Below, piece by piece: positions 26,425 to 36,421 of a stretch of 64,000 nt of DNA. The notes beneath the pieces were generated by a model, which saw nothing but the letters and a program-made list of their open reading frames with translations, was not told where the DNA came from and did not search any database. This DNA comes from Pseudomonadales bacterium (GTDB lineage: Bacteria; Pseudomonadota; Gammaproteobacteria; Pseudomonadales; Azotimanducaceae). Position numbers and translations under genes: made by a program. Position 1 is the first letter of the stretch. Each line of letters begins with the position of its first letter. Location of the stretch: positions 1 through 64,000 of the forward strand of contig JAQXDL010000051.1 of NCBI GenBank assembly GCA_029251375.1, written 5' to 3'.

Positions 26425-26493
26425 ACACCACCTCTGACACGCTTAACTGATGTCGAGCCTCAAGCGTGTTTGTCCGAAGAGGTTTGTACGGGT

Positions 26494-27423
26494 TTAGAAT
26501 CGTGACGAGAAGGAAAAACCAATGATTGGCGCTGTGTCGACATCGGTTTGCGCTAACCGCCGGCCGCTTGCATCTTCGAGCCGCAAGCTACCATTAAACT
26601 CGGCGCCAACAAGCAGCGAAACGCGAGTCATAGGCCAAGGTGAATAACTTATCGTGGCCACCAGCGGCGAGCTTCGATCTTCACCGATACTGCCCGAACC
26701 CGGTGTTGACTCATCTAAACTGAAACGGGTTTTCTCAAAACGTCCCGACAGCCCGAAGGTCCATTTTTTGTCTAATTGATAATCCAGAGACAAACCTGGG
26801 CCTTGAGATGCCGCTAGACCTCTGCCAGTGTTAAGGCTCAACTTGTCGGTGATTTTCCAATCAACAACGATGATCGGAAAAACATTCGAGCCACCACCGA
26901 CCTCGCTAAACCAACCTAGTCCTGGACCCAGTGTCAATGTATCCGACATTTTCCAGCTCATACCGCCAATGATGCCTTCCGTGCGACCTTCGCTAGAACT
27001 TGCCCCTGATTCCTTAAAAGTTCTGACACTCGGGATTAATATGACATTAGTCGTATCGCTAGGTGCGAATCTGATCGGAACGGAGGCACTATAATTTTCG
27101 ATCTTGCCCCAGGGCTGCTGGCCATCAATAGTCGCGAAGGGCGAAAAATCATAGTCGGCTTTGCCCGCACCGATAGAGAGTAAAATGGTCGTATTTCTAT
27201 CCCATGCATAGCCTAGACTGGCCTCAGCGAAACTGCGAGTAACACCCATTTCACTTTCTGCATCGGATAGGTCTGTATCAAGCTGCTCGACGACACCGCC
27301 CGATAATCCCCACACCCACGGGCCAAATCGAAGCGGCGTTTCAGCCGCTTCGCTAGCGACGGATGTTAGGCAAGACATTATAAAAAGAGTGATAAATACA
27401 GCAGTACGAATCAAGGTAAACAC
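26494..27423 (-). CDS. Probable outer-membrane beta-barrel protein (DUF6268-like)
   Basis: The product is about 309 residues from a GTG start with GAAAGG 7 bp upstream; a longer frame from 27462 exists but lacks this signal and would put extra residues before the signal peptide. The N-terminus FTLIRTAVFITLFIMSCLTSVASEA is a Sec signal peptide. The rest is a series of amphipathic beta strands alternating with Gly/Asp/Ser turns, and it ends in aromatic FSFSSRF, the C-terminal signature of BAM-inserted barrels. It resembles DUF6268-type proteins of unknown function. No partner gene is adjacent. Confidence 0.7.
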   Translation of the reverse strand: MFTLIRTAVFITLFIMSCLTSVASEAAETPLRFGPWVWGLSGGVVEQLDTDLSDAESEMGVTRSFAEASLGYAWDRNTTILLSIGAGKADYDFSPFATIDGQQPWGKIENYSASVPIRFAPSDTTNVILIPSVRTFKESGASSSEGRTEGIIGGMSWKMSDTLTLGPGLGWFSEVGGGSNVFPIIVVDWKITDKLSLNTGRGLAASQGPGLSLDYQLDKKWTFGLSGRFEKTRFSLDESTPGSGSIGEDRSSPLVATISYSPWPMTRVSLLVGAEFNGSLRLEDASGRRLAQTDVDTAPIIGFSFSSRF

Positions 27424-27561
27424 AAACGACCTTTCAATAAGATTAAAATAAAGTATAAGCAATTGTTACGGCGACGATTCGGCTGTAGATGACCGAGCAA
27501 ACCGCGCTGACTTACACCAGTCATCACTGCAGGAGGTTAACGTTGCGAATCTTTTTTTCTA

Positions 27562-28110
27562 TCACACGTCTTCCGTGGAAGTTCGTTCCATACGATGACC
27601 ATAGTCCCAACTGGTGATCCAAGACGGACTAAGTTCCAGTACATACTCATCGTCCTTTCGATCAAGCAGCCATCTAGCTAATGAATCGTTCGAATCACCC
27701 AGGTACCGACCGATTAGCTTATGTAATGTCTCCTCAACACCAACACGTGTGAGTATTACTCGCCCCCTACCCCGCACGCCTTTGTAGGGTGGGTCATTGG
27801 GTGCGATTTCAAACGCACATTTATCGTTTTTAAGTAGCTGTTTAACGAGCAGGCTATTTTTGTGAGACGCACACAATAGAACATCGCGATCTGGATCGAA
27901 GAAATACCAAACCGAACAAATACTCGGAAACTCTTCGCCGTATGTCGCTATGCGCATGGGAATCGCGACTTGCGAGAGATAAGAAACTAACTGGTCACGG
28001 GGCCAGGCACTCGATTTGCTTATAAGCATGACATGTATCGCTGATGGGTGATGGCCGTATTTTCTCACAACACGGCCGTGACCTACACAATTAGTAGCGC
28101 TTGCGTTCAA
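27562..28110 (-). CDS. Pyridoxamine 5'-phosphate oxidase-like flavin-fold protein
   Basis: FMN- or haem-binding split-barrel protein of up to 182 residues. SICSVWYFFDPDRDVLLCASHKNSLLVKQL-like strands (given here in outline) and the middle segment KGVRGRGRVIL are typical of the PNPOx-like superfamily. The annotated start is TTG without a good Shine-Dalgarno; GTG near 28068 or ATG at 28029 (MLISKSSAW) is more plausible, since the fold begins after that point. Substrate and role are unknown. Confidence 0.75.
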   Translation of the reverse strand: MNASATNCVGHGRVVRKYGHHPSAIHVMLISKSSAWPRDQLVSYLSQVAIPMRIATYGEEFPSICSVWYFFDPDRDVLLCASHKNSLLVKQLLKNDKCAFEIAPNDPPYKGVRGRGRVILTRVGVEETLHKLIGRYLGDSNDSLARWLLDRKDDEYVLELSPSWITSWDYGHRMERTSTEDV

Positions 28111-28254
28111 ATGAGTTAAACAAATAAATCATCTGAGTGATGTCATCCGCATTGTGTTCGCCACCATCAGACCATCACCTACCGCGCAAACTTGATCCTT
28201 TTTTAGCTTTGTCACGTAACTAAGCTGACGCATCAATTATATTTAGGACCAATC

Positions 28255-28437
28255 ATGTTTGGACTATTCAAATCTGATCCATCTAAGAAACTTCTCAAGC
28301 AGTACAAAGCAAAACTAGAGAAAGCCATGCATGCGCAGCGCAATGGTGATATCCGCAGTTATTCTTTTCTGACTGAAGAAGCCGAAGCCTTGAAAGTACA
28401 GCTTGATGAACTAAAAACTGCATCAACGTCTCAGTAG
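28255..28437 (+). CDS. Small DUF6435-family protein
   Basis: A 60-residue basic/helical cytosolic protein starting MFGLFKSDPSKKLLKQYKA and containing AMHAQRNGDIRSYS. It matches my recollection of the DUF6435 family, small proteins of unknown function in gammaproteobacteria. The ATG has AGGA six bases upstream. Two helices with heptad-like leucines may form a coiled coil. No operon partner is near. Confidence 0.8.
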   Translation: MFGLFKSDPSKKLLKQYKAKLEKAMHAQRNGDIRSYSFLTEEAEALKVQLDELKTASTSQ

Positions 28438-28767
28438 TCCCAACAACCTGTGTTTTTGAGCTGATGCCTTGGTGAACATTGGATGAGCAAACAAAACATG
28501 GGCCAGCGGCGTCGTCAACTCGTGTTTTTCCCGAGCCGTTTGGCGAGTTTGACCTCAGGCTATCTGCGCACCGCTATAGCCGTGACTGGACCCTAGCGTT
28601 CCAAGCAACGCCCGCTTCGGCCGCTTAATGCTACTTATCCCTAGTCTTCGTGAACGATAATCGTGCCATATTGCCTCACATAATCGGGGCATCGCCATCC
28701 TAGCTTTTTTCTTATCGACGACTGGCGAGAAAGCCGCCAGCATGGTGCCAACCTTTTATAAATATAA
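28438..28767. other. 330-bp gap without a recognised gene
   Basis: The region lies between the DUF6435 gene and the prepilin-like gene, which ends here on the minus strand. A 62-codon minus frame (28555-28743) has no Shine-Dalgarno, family motif or sensible composition. No clear terminator, RNA gene or repeat was seen. Confidence 0.4.
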
Positions 28768-30609
28768 CTAGGGCGTCATCCTAAACACGGCAGTCTTAAG
28801 CGCTGTCTCTGTGCCACCGTCAGGACCAGTTGCAACTGCCTTCAAGGTCACGCCTAGATTTGATTTAAATCCGGCCGGGAGCTTTGCCTGCATCGCACCC
28901 AGATTCCAATTTGTCACATCAATTTTACCAGATCCTGACTTTCCAGAGCCGTCGGTCAGCGTAATGTTTGCTGGCAGCCCCTGAATCTCAAGTCGAGTAA
29001 TTTTACTGTCACTGTCTCCTGGCGCTGCACTAGCGGAAAGCGTTAGCGTCGCGGATGGCGGCACAAGCGCGAGTGCTGTATCGACGTCGGCTGACTGAAC
29101 ATTGAAGTTACCCTGCATCTGAACCGGATGACCCATACTATCAACCATCGCACCACCTTGAGATCGTACATCCATCGCTAGACCTTCAGCAGCGGTCGCA
29201 CTGTACAGTGGCGCTCGTAAGACGGCAGCCGCGTCACGTGTTTGCGTTCCAAGACTGGCGCCAAAAATCTGGCCGGCGTAATGTTCGTTAGCATTCCATC
29301 CATTCATCGATGCTGGCGTGTTCATTTTTTGGCCGATCACTGCGTGGCCGTTACCCGGCACGACACTACCCTTTGCGACATTTGGAATCGTTCTCTTCAA
29401 AACACCATTGTCGTAAATCAGTAACTCACCCGATGCCGAACTCCAAGTCACAGTAACACGATGACTCGCACCATCGGTAAGATCGAGCCCCGTATCGTAA
29501 CCGGTACTTAGGAATGCAATATTCAGATTATTTGGACGCCAGGCACTGATGATGTTGTTGTTACCTGCATTACCGTAATTAAAGATGACAGGTCCGGAGC
29601 CTGCGTTGGCATCACCACCACTGCGCCCAACAACACTAAACTCCAATGTCATTTCTCGCATATCACCGCCTGTATCAATCCGCGGTACAACAGCGCGACC
29701 GTCAGTACCTGTCTGCAACACTTCCTGCTGAGCGGTCAGCGTGAGCGTCACATTTGGCGCGTCAGTAATCGAGTTTACCTTTAGCGTCGCTGTCCCTGCC
29801 GCCGTCGCCTGTCCGTCGCTGATGACGTAACTTAGCCTAACATCACCGTGGAAATCAGCCGTAGGGGTGTAGGTAAAACCCGACCCTGCTACGTTAGATA
29901 CTTTACCTTGGCTTGCGGAAATAGACACAACCGTTATTTTGTCGCCATCGGCATCCCAAGCTCGACTAATGATCTTATTGATCGCCAATGGCGCAGCAAC
30001 TTGATCTTCATCAACAGTGCCAAAATCGACACTTTTTGCTGCGGTAGGTGCTTCATTAACCAAGTTTCCCGCGCCCGATAAGGCAGACCTTGAGCCGCCG
30101 CCTGCAATAGCCAGCGCGCTGTCGCAGTATGGCTCGCCCGCGTTGGAAACTAAAACACCAAAACTGACGACGCTATCTGTTACGACACCATCGAGTAACT
30201 GCCCCGGACGCGTGGTTTTAACTTCATCATAAAATGTTCGCGCGACATCGACACCCATCCGACCGTGGACATCCACCGCAGCGGCAACCTGCAATGCTAC
30301 TGCAAAACCTGCAGCTCCGGTGGGATCGGTTGGATCGTTGGGTACGGGGATAATATGTAACTCAACGTAGTCACTCTGCAGAGTGACTGCCTGTACTAAC
30401 GAATCATCACAGGCATGCACCCCTGTTTCGACTTTCGTTGGTGCAAGTACTGCAATCTGAATAGCTTCTAATGAACTAATCACCTCAACGGTACGGGTTT
30501 CTGTCAGATAGTTTGTATACATCGGCACAGCAAAGACAAGTGTCACAGCAATGAGTGTAATGGCCGTCAACATTTCTACGACCGTAAAACCTTTTGAGTT
30601 ACTCTGCAT
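28768..30609 (-). CDS. Large prepilin-like protein with tandem-95-like and LamG-like domains
   Basis: The 613-residue protein begins MQSNSKG/FTVVEMLTAITLIAV, a type III (prepilin) signal with Gly7 at -1, Phe8 at +1 and Glu12 at +5, and then a pilin N-terminal helix. After a short pilin-like part (to about 185) comes a cadherin/tandem-95-like domain (about 190-285: DEDQVAAPLAINKIISRAWD, GSGFTYTPTADFHGDV, LSYVISDG). A concanavalin-like LamG domain follows (about 300-480: HRVTVTWSSASGELLIYDNG). The C-terminus is another beta-rich region with DSDSKITRLEIQGLPANITL. Normal pilins have 130-200 residues, so this is a pilin stalk carrying a multi-domain adhesin-like head. No pilus assembly genes are adjacent; assembly could use the T2SS or a distant type IV pilus system. 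A 14-bp repeat array lies just upstream. Confidence 0.85.
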   Translation of the reverse strand: MQSNSKGFTVVEMLTAITLIAVTLVFAVPMYTNYLTETRTVEVISSLEAIQIAVLAPTKVETGVHACDDSLVQAVTLQSDYVELHIIPVPNDPTDPTGAAGFAVALQVAAAVDVHGRMGVDVARTFYDEVKTTRPGQLLDGVVTDSVVSFGVLVSNAGEPYCDSALAIAGGGSRSALSGAGNLVNEAPTAAKSVDFGTVDEDQVAAPLAINKIISRAWDADGDKITVVSISASQGKVSNVAGSGFTYTPTADFHGDVRLSYVISDGQATAAGTATLKVNSITDAPNVTLTLTAQQEVLQTGTDGRAVVPRIDTGGDMREMTLEFSVVGRSGGDANAGSGPVIFNYGNAGNNNIISAWRPNNLNIAFLSTGYDTGLDLTDGASHRVTVTWSSASGELLIYDNGVLKRTIPNVAKGSVVPGNGHAVIGQKMNTPASMNGWNANEHYAGQIFGASLGTQTRDAAAVLRAPLYSATAAEGLAMDVRSQGGAMVDSMGHPVQMQGNFNVQSADVDTALALVPPSATLTLSASAAPGDSDSKITRLEIQGLPANITLTDGSGKSGSGKIDVTNWNLGAMQAKLPAGFKSNLGVTLKAVATGPDGGTETALKTAVFRMTP

Positions 30610-30625
30610 TGACTGCTCCCCTTAT

Positions 30626-30751
30626 CTACTGAAACCGAGCTACTGAAACCGAGCTACTGAGACCGAGCTACTGAAACCTAGCCACTCAAACCCAGCTACT
30701 GAAACCTAGCTATTGACACCTAAATACTAGAATCTAACCACTGAGGCCCAG
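30626..30751. repeat. 14-bp tandem repeat (minisatellite), nine copies
   Basis: Nine uninterrupted units of 14 bp. The first two are CTACTGAAACCGAG exactly, the third has one change, and divergence increases toward the far end (for example CTATTGACACCTAA and CCACTGAGGCCCAG). The array begins 16 bp upstream of the start codon of the prepilin-like gene, so it is in its 5' leader or promoter. The gradient of divergence suggests recent growth at the gene-proximal end. Confidence 0.92.
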
Positions 30752-31047
30752 ATATCGACATTGTCCTTATCAACGTCGTTATTTATTAGCGACAAATCCT
30801 TGCTTGGCAATCTTCAATGCCATTTCATCGCACACGTCTGGCGCTCGGCTCAAACTTGCTTATTGCAACCCGACGATTGTACCTTAAACTTCTGTGTTTT
30901 TGCTCCCGTATAATGCATGCCGCAATCAGTTCCTAAAACTCTCTGCTGTTCTGAAAATCTAACCAGACGGCCGACAAATAATCTCAATCTGTTACTTGCA
31001 AGTAAACAACGTTGCTAAAAGTTCAAAGAGCAATCAATCGAGATATG

Positions 31048-31063
31048 TTGACGTTAACGTCAA
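31048..31063 (+). promoter_or_regulatory. Palindromic operator of the liu operon
   Basis: TTGACGTTAACGTCAA is a perfect 16-bp palindrome. Its left half supplies a -35 element (TTGACG) and a possible -10 (TAGGAT at 31072-31077) follows after 18 bp, so the regulator would sit over the promoter as MerR-family proteins do. It lies 21 bp before the liuR start. LiuR is the likely ligand; this is inference from position and symmetry. Confidence 0.75.
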
Positions 31064-31083
31064 CGTTAGTCTAGGATCGGTAC

Positions 31084-31479
31084 ATGCAAAATAACTATTC
31101 CATTCGTGATCTGTCCCAAGAGTTCGCAGTAACGACGCGAACGCTTCGCTACTACGAAGAAAAGGGGCTTCTAGCCCCTATTCGTCATGGTCAAAGTAGG
31201 CTCTATACGAGTGCTGATAGGGCCCGACTCATTCTTATCTTGCGCGGCAAAACCTTAGGTTTATCCCTTGAGCAAAGCGCCGATTTAATTTCCATGTACG
31301 ACCCAGAGTCAAATAATAAAAAACAACTCGAAGCCCTTATCGACAATATCCAAGCGCGAAGAAAGCAGCTAGAAGATCAGAAAGAGGAACTCGAGCGCAT
31401 GATTGTTGACCTACAAGATTGGGAACAACGCAGTCGAATTGCCATGCAGGGAAAGTCAAATAACAAACATTCAAACTAA
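31084..31479 (+). CDS. liuR: MerR-family regulator of leucine degradation, LiuR-like
   Basis: DNA-binding regulator of 131 residues. The winged helix-turn-helix is at about 4-70 (YSIRDLSQEFAVTTRTLRYY, then GLLAPIRHGQSRLYTSADR), followed by a dimerising coiled coil (about 85-120). There is no cysteine cluster, so it is not a metal sensor. It is the first gene of liuR-A-B-D, the usual place for LiuR, which in proteobacteria controls branched-chain amino acid breakdown. The spacing to liuA is 24 bp with a GAGGG Shine-Dalgarno. Confidence 0.88.
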   Translation: MQNNYSIRDLSQEFAVTTRTLRYYEEKGLLAPIRHGQSRLYTSADRARLILILRGKTLGLSLEQSADLISMYDPESNNKKQLEALIDNIQARRKQLEDQKEELERMIVDLQDWEQRSRIAMQGKSNNKHSN

Positions 31480-31503
31480 CGGTTTATCTGAGGGAAAAAC
31501 GCC

Positions 31504-32673
31504 ATGAATACATCCTATGCCATGTTGGATCACAACTTAGGTGAAGACCTAGATATGTTAAGGGACGTCGTTTTTAAATTTGCACAAACAGAAATCGCAC
31601 CCCGCGCTGCCGATATAGATACAAGCAACCAGTTCCCCACCGATCTTTGGCGCAAAATGGGTGACCTCGGTGTTCTCGGTATCACCGTGTCAGAGGAGTT
31701 CGGTGGCAGCAACATGGGTTATCTAGCACATGCGATTGTGATGGAAGAAATCAGCCGGGCATCAGCTTCGGTGGGTTTGTCCTACGGCGCGCATTCAAAT
31801 TTGTGTGTTAACCAGATTCATAAAAACGGGTCACAGGAACAAAAATCAAAATACCTACCCAAACTATGCTCTGGTGAGCATGTTGGCGCCCTTGCTATGT
31901 CAGAACCCGGTGCGGGATCAGATGTTGTCAGCATGAAACTTAAAGCCGAGAAGCAAGGTGACGTCTACGTCCTAAATGGTTCAAAAATGTGGATCACAAA
32001 TGGTCCGGATGCAGACACCTACGTTATTTACGCGAAAACGGACGTCAACGCAGGATCTCGCGGTATGACAGCGTTTATCGTTGAGCGGGATTCCGCAGGC
32101 TTCAGTCAGGCGCAGAAACTCGACAAGCTGGGTATGCGCGGCTCCAATACCTGCGAGCTCGTTTTCCAAGATTGCGAAGTCCCTGCCGGCAATATTCTTG
32201 GCCGCGAAGGCGAAGGCGTACGCGTATTAATGTCGGGCTTAGATTATGAACGCACCGTTTTGTCAGGTGGACCAGTTGGCATCATGCAGGCTTGTATGGA
32301 TATTGTTGTCCCTTACGTGCACGACAGAAAGCAATTTGGCCAGGCGATCGGCGAGTTTCAATTGATGCAGGGCAAGCTCGCAGATATGTACACAACCCTC
32401 AACGCCAGCCGCGCCTATCTGTACGCCGTCGCCCGCGCTTGTGACCGAGGTCAAGAAAGCCGCAAAGATGCAGCCGCGGTGATCCTCTACACTGCCGAGC
32501 AAGCTACGCAATGCGCATTACAGGCCATTCAAGCGCTCGGTGGCAATGGCTATATTAATGAATACGGCACGGGTCGATTGTTGCGTGACGCCAAGCTCTA
32601 TGAAATTGGTGCCGGTACATCAGAAATTCGCCGCATGCTCATCGGTCGAGAACTCTTTTCAGAGGCGGGCTAA
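31504..32673 (+). CDS. liuA: Isovaleryl-CoA dehydrogenase
   Basis: FAD enzyme oxidising isovaleryl-CoA to 3-methylcrotonyl-CoA in leucine degradation; electrons go to ETF. The 389-residue protein has the acyl-CoA dehydrogenase signatures [18 protein letters not shown] (about 129-146) and [20 protein letters not shown]. Glu249 in [15 protein letters not shown] is the catalytic base at the position specific to isovaleryl-CoA dehydrogenase. It is followed by liuB after 3 bp. The etfBA and ETF-QO genes elsewhere in this window could accept its electrons. Confidence 0.95.
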   Translation: MNTSYAMLDHNLGEDLDMLRDVVFKFAQTEIAPRAADIDTSNQFPTDLWRKMGDLGVLGITVSEEFGGSNMGYLAHAIVMEEISRASASVGLSYGAHSNLCVNQIHKNGSQEQKSKYLPKLCSGEHVGALAMSEPGAGSDVVSMKLKAEKQGDVYVLNGSKMWITNGPDADTYVIYAKTDVNAGSRGMTAFIVERDSAGFSQAQKLDKLGMRGSNTCELVFQDCEVPAGNILGREGEGVRVLMSGLDYERTVLSGGPVGIMQACMDIVVPYVHDRKQFGQAIGEFQLMQGKLADMYTTLNASRAYLYAVARACDRGQESRKDAAAVILYTAEQATQCALQAIQALGGNGYINEYGTGRLLRDAKLYEIGAGTSEIRRMLIGRELFSEAG

Positions 32674-32676
32674 ACC

Positions 32677-34287
32677 ATGACTACTCTTAACACTGAAATT
32701 AATCCTCGCTCGGCTGACTTCACGGAGAACGTCGCACACATGCAGAGTCTTGTCGACGATCTGCAAAGTCATGTTGAACGAATCATTGCAGGTGGCGGAG
32801 AACGATACCAACAGCGGCATCAAGCTCGCGGCAAGCTACTGCCGCGAGATCGCATTGACGCTCTTATTGACCCGGGTTCATCCTTCTTAGAATTCTCGCA
32901 GCTTGCAGCGCACGACATGTACGGCAAGGATGACGTGCCCGCCGCTGGCATCATCACCGGCATTGGCCTCGTCAATGGTCAGCAGTGTGTCATTGTCGTC
33001 AATGACGCTACCGTTAAAGGCGGCACCTACTATCCCGTGACGGTGAAAAAACACCTGCGGGCGCAAGATATTGCGCAGGAAAACCACCTGCCCTGTATCT
33101 ATCTTGTCGACTCTGGCGGCGCCAATTTGCCCAACCAAGATGAAGTTTTTCCAGACAAACATCACTTTGGTCGAATCTTTTTTAATCAAGCCAACATGTC
33201 GGCAGAAAACATTCCACAGATCGCTGTTGTGATGGGTTCATGCACCGCCGGCGGCGCTTATGTGCCAGCAATGGCTGATGAATCGATTATTGTGAAAAAT
33301 CAAGGCACGATCTTTCTCGCTGGACCACCCTTAGTTAAAATGGCAACCGGCGAAGAAGTCAGCGCCGAGGAGCTTGGCGGTGCTGACGTACACTCACGAG
33401 AATCGGGTGTTACCGATCACTATGCAAGAAATGATCACCACGCACTCGAACTGGCTCGCAATGCGGTGAGCCGACTCAACCGAGTCAAACCGGTCGTCAT
33501 GGATATTGCCGAGGTTGTCGAACCACTGTTCCCAGCCAGCGATCTATTAGGGATCGTGCCGAAAAATGTTCGCAAACCCTACGATGTGAGAGAGGTGATC
33601 GCACGGGTATTTGATGGCTCAGAGTTTGATGAATTTAAAGCGCTATATGGCACAACATTGGTCTGCGGCTTTGCAAGGCTGTACGGTTACCCCGTCGGCA
33701 TTGTTGCCAACAACGGCGTTTTATTTGCCGAATCCGCACAGAAAGGTGCGCACTTTATCGAACTGTGTGCACAGCGAAAAATTCCACTCATATTCCTACA
33801 GAACATCACCGGCTTTATGGTTGGCCAACAGTACGAGGCCGGCGGCATAGCAAAACACGGTGCCAAGATGGTGACGGCGGTTGCCTGCGCGAAAGTACCA
33901 AAACTCACCCTCATCATCGGCAACTCTTACGGTGCGGGTAACTATGGCATGTGCGGTCGTGCCTATGATCCTAACTTTTTGTTTATGTGGCCGAACGCAC
34001 GGATTTCAGTCATGGGCGGCGAACAGGCTGCTGGTGTGCTTGCACAAGTGCGACGAACTCAAATCGAAAATGCAGGAGACGAATGGCCGATTGAGGAAGA
34101 AGAATCTTTTAAGCAACCGATTGTTGATGACTTCGATGCTCAGGGCCACCCCTACTACGCCAGCGCCAGGCTCTGGGATGACGGTGTTATTGACCCAAGG
34201 GACACACGACGAGTACTCGGTCTTGCTCTGTCCGCCTCACTTAACAAGCCAATTGCGGACACGCGATTCGGCGTTTTTAGGATGTAA
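32677..34287 (+). CDS. liuB: Methylcrotonyl-CoA carboxylase beta subunit (carboxyltransferase)
   Basis: Carboxyltransferase subunit that moves the carboxyl group from carboxybiotin to 3-methylcrotonyl-CoA. The 536-residue protein has the acyl-CoA carboxylase fold in two crotonase-like halves, with [16 protein letters not shown] at the start, [11 protein letters not shown], and [19 protein letters not shown] near the C-terminal half. It lies between liuA and liuD; liuD starts 4 bp later. Length is normal. Confidence 0.95.
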   Translation: MTTLNTEINPRSADFTENVAHMQSLVDDLQSHVERIIAGGGERYQQRHQARGKLLPRDRIDALIDPGSSFLEFSQLAAHDMYGKDDVPAAGIITGIGLVNGQQCVIVVNDATVKGGTYYPVTVKKHLRAQDIAQENHLPCIYLVDSGGANLPNQDEVFPDKHHFGRIFFNQANMSAENIPQIAVVMGSCTAGGAYVPAMADESIIVKNQGTIFLAGPPLVKMATGEEVSAEELGGADVHSRESGVTDHYARNDHHALELARNAVSRLNRVKPVVMDIAEVVEPLFPASDLLGIVPKNVRKPYDVREVIARVFDGSEFDEFKALYGTTLVCGFARLYGYPVGIVANNGVLFAESAQKGAHFIELCAQRKIPLIFLQNITGFMVGQQYEAGGIAKHGAKMVTAVACAKVPKLTLIIGNSYGAGNYGMCGRAYDPNFLFMWPNARISVMGGEQAAGVLAQVRRTQIENAGDEWPIEEEESFKQPIVDDFDAQGHPYYASARLWDDGVIDPRDTRRVLGLALSASLNKPIADTRFGVFRM

Positions 34288-34291
34288 CCCA

Positions 34292-36307
34292 ATGTTTGCA
34301 AAAATACTTGTTGCCAACCGTGGCGAAATCGCTTGCCGCGTTATCCGCACTGCTAAGGCACTCGGCATTCAAACAGTTGCCGTTTACTCCGATGCTGATG
34401 CCAACGCGCTGCACGTTCAAATGGCTGATGAAGCTGTGCACATCGGTGGCTCTGCCCCCGCCGATTCCTATCTCATGATGGACAACGTTATTGCTGCTGC
34501 GGGGCAAACCGGCAGCGAAGCAATACATCCTGGCTACGGCTTTCTGTCCGAGAATGCAGCTTTCTGTCAGCTCTGTGAAAGAAATGATCTTGTATTTATA
34601 GGCCCGCCAGTTGACGCCATCGAAGCTATGGGTTCAAAGTCAGCGGCTAAAAAAATTATGGAAGGCGCTGAGGTACCACTGTTACCTGGCTATCACGGCG
34701 CAGATCAAGACCCACAACTTTTAAAGAATGCAGCAACCGACATTGGTTATCCGGTACTACTAAAAGCAGTGTCTGGCGGCGGTGGCAAAGGCATGCGCCA
34801 AGTCCACAGTCCTGATGAATTTGATCAAGCTCTAGCAGCCGCCAGGCGCGAAGCATTGTCAGGCTTTGGCGACGACGACATGCTGGTGGAAAAATATCTG
34901 CAACAGCCCCGCCACGTTGAGGTTCAGGTTTTCTGTGATGCGTCAGGCAATGGCGTCTATTTGTTTGAACGAGATTGTTCGGTACAACGCCGCCACCAAA
35001 AAATAATCGAAGAAGCACCCGCACCAAAATTACCTGACGGCATTAGGGAAAAGATGGGCGAAGCTGCGCTACGTGCCGCAGCCGCCGTTAACTACGTTGG
35101 CGCAGGCACGGTTGAGTTCCTATTAAACGCGAGCGGTGACTTCTATTTCATGGAAATGAACACACGACTTCAAGTCGAACACCCGGTCACCGAAATGATC
35201 ACTGGTCAGGATCTGGTGGAATGGCAATTGAAAATCGCCAACGGCGAACCTCTTCCCTGTAGTCAATCAGACCTCAACATTACAGGTCATGCATTCGAAG
35301 CACGCATCTATGCAGAAGATCCAGCCAACGAGTTTTTACCTGCCGCTGGCAAGGTCCTTTGGTTGCAACAACCGCAAGCGTCTCGTCATGTGCGAGTTGA
35401 CACGGGCGTCGCGACAAACGATGAGGTCGGCGTATTCTATGATCCAATGATCGCGAAACTGATTGTATGGGACGAAAACCGCGAACGCGCACTCGCTAGG
35501 CTTGACCATGCGCTTGCCAGCTATCGCATCATCGGCGTGACAACGAACATCAATTTTCTAAGGCGACTGATAACCCATACGGCATTTCGAAATGAAGAGT
35601 TAAGCACAGACTTTATTTCTGTCCATCAAAGCGCGTTGTTTGAAGAACACAGTACGCCAATATCATTAATAGCACCTGTGGCCGGTTTGTATCTAGCACT
35701 GCGACATGAGGCGCGATCCCAACAAACTTCTCGTTCGTCCAGTGATCCAACATCACCGTGGCACGCTGTCGATCATTGGCGTATGAATGCACCCCGCACT
35801 CACGTTGAGACCATTGTCGTTAATGACACTGAATTGACGCTTGCTATTGAACAAACGGACCCGCACACCTATTTGATCAAGGCCAACGACGATTTATTCA
35901 CTGTCAGCGGCAGTCTGCAAGGTCACGATTTGACCGCCATCGTCGATGGCCACAAACGGTCGGCGGTACTTGTCGATCATGACGACAGTGCTAACACAGT
36001 GATATCAATGTTCAGTGATGCTGGCAATTTTGATTTCAACCTTCGGCCGATTGATCTCGGTGAAGAGGTTGCTCACGATGATGGCTCAGGTTTTAAGGCA
36101 CCTATGAACGGTACGGTTGTCGAGGTGCTTGTTAAAGCCAATGATCAAGTTGCCGCAGGCGATACGCTGGTCATTATGGAAGCGATGAAAATGGAACATG
36201 CGATCAAAGCACCCGTTAAGGGCTTAGTTAGCGAAATCTATTACGGTAAGGGCGATCTTGTTGATGGCGGCGCTGACCTGCTGGCGTTCGAACCAGCAGA
36301 AAGCTGA
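34292..36307 (+). CDS. liuD: Methylcrotonyl-CoA carboxylase alpha subunit (biotin carboxylase/BCCP)
   Basis: Biotin-containing subunit of 671 residues that carboxylates biotin with ATP and bicarbonate. From the start MFAKILVANRGEIACRV come the biotin carboxylase N-terminal domain, an ATP-grasp domain (about 115-315; glycine loop SGGGGKGM), the carboxylase C-terminal domain and a BCCP domain with biotin Lys633 in EAMKMEH. The ATG at 34292 is 4 bp after the liuB stop; the frame is open from 33881 but that part overlaps liuB and is not conserved. liuC and liuE are not between or after these genes. Confidence 0.95.
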   Translation: MFAKILVANRGEIACRVIRTAKALGIQTVAVYSDADANALHVQMADEAVHIGGSAPADSYLMMDNVIAAAGQTGSEAIHPGYGFLSENAAFCQLCERNDLVFIGPPVDAIEAMGSKSAAKKIMEGAEVPLLPGYHGADQDPQLLKNAATDIGYPVLLKAVSGGGGKGMRQVHSPDEFDQALAAARREALSGFGDDDMLVEKYLQQPRHVEVQVFCDASGNGVYLFERDCSVQRRHQKIIEEAPAPKLPDGIREKMGEAALRAAAAVNYVGAGTVEFLLNASGDFYFMEMNTRLQVEHPVTEMITGQDLVEWQLKIANGEPLPCSQSDLNITGHAFEARIYAEDPANEFLPAAGKVLWLQQPQASRHVRVDTGVATNDEVGVFYDPMIAKLIVWDENRERALARLDHALASYRIIGVTTNINFLRRLITHTAFRNEELSTDFISVHQSALFEEHSTPISLIAPVAGLYLALRHEARSQQTSRSSSDPTSPWHAVDHWRMNAPRTHVETIVVNDTELTLAIEQTDPHTYLIKANDDLFTVSGSLQGHDLTAIVDGHKRSAVLVDHDDSANTVISMFSDAGNFDFNLRPIDLGEEVAHDDGSGFKAPMNGTVVEVLVKANDQVAAGDTLVIMEAMKMEHAIKAPVKGLVSEIYYGKGDLVDGGADLLAFEPAES

Positions 36308-36421
36308 TCATCTTAGCTTAAAGCAGCAGCGCTAAAATATAACTGATGTTAATATTGATTTGAGTGTGGCGCGCCATGCAGGCAATGAGTCGACTAACGA
36401 GTTAAAAAAGGAAACGGACAA

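Larger units (their letters stand above)
30610..31083. promoter_or_regulatory. Divergent region between the prepilin-like gene and liuR
   Basis: This 474-bp gap contains the 14-bp repeat array near the prepilin-like start, a run without recognised content (about 30760-31040) and, at the right end, the palindromic operator and promoter of the liu operon. Confidence 0.5.

Noticed and set aside
28555-28743. 62-codon minus frame in the gap after the DUF6435 gene
   Set aside because: No RBS, no recognised motif and no neighbour context.
30626-30751. Possible CRISPR array
   Set aside because: The 14-bp units are directly adjacent with no spacers of constant length, and no cas genes exist in the window.
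33881-34291. N-terminal extension of liuD
   Set aside because: The extra 137 codons lie within liuB in another frame; the conserved biotin carboxylase start is at 34292.
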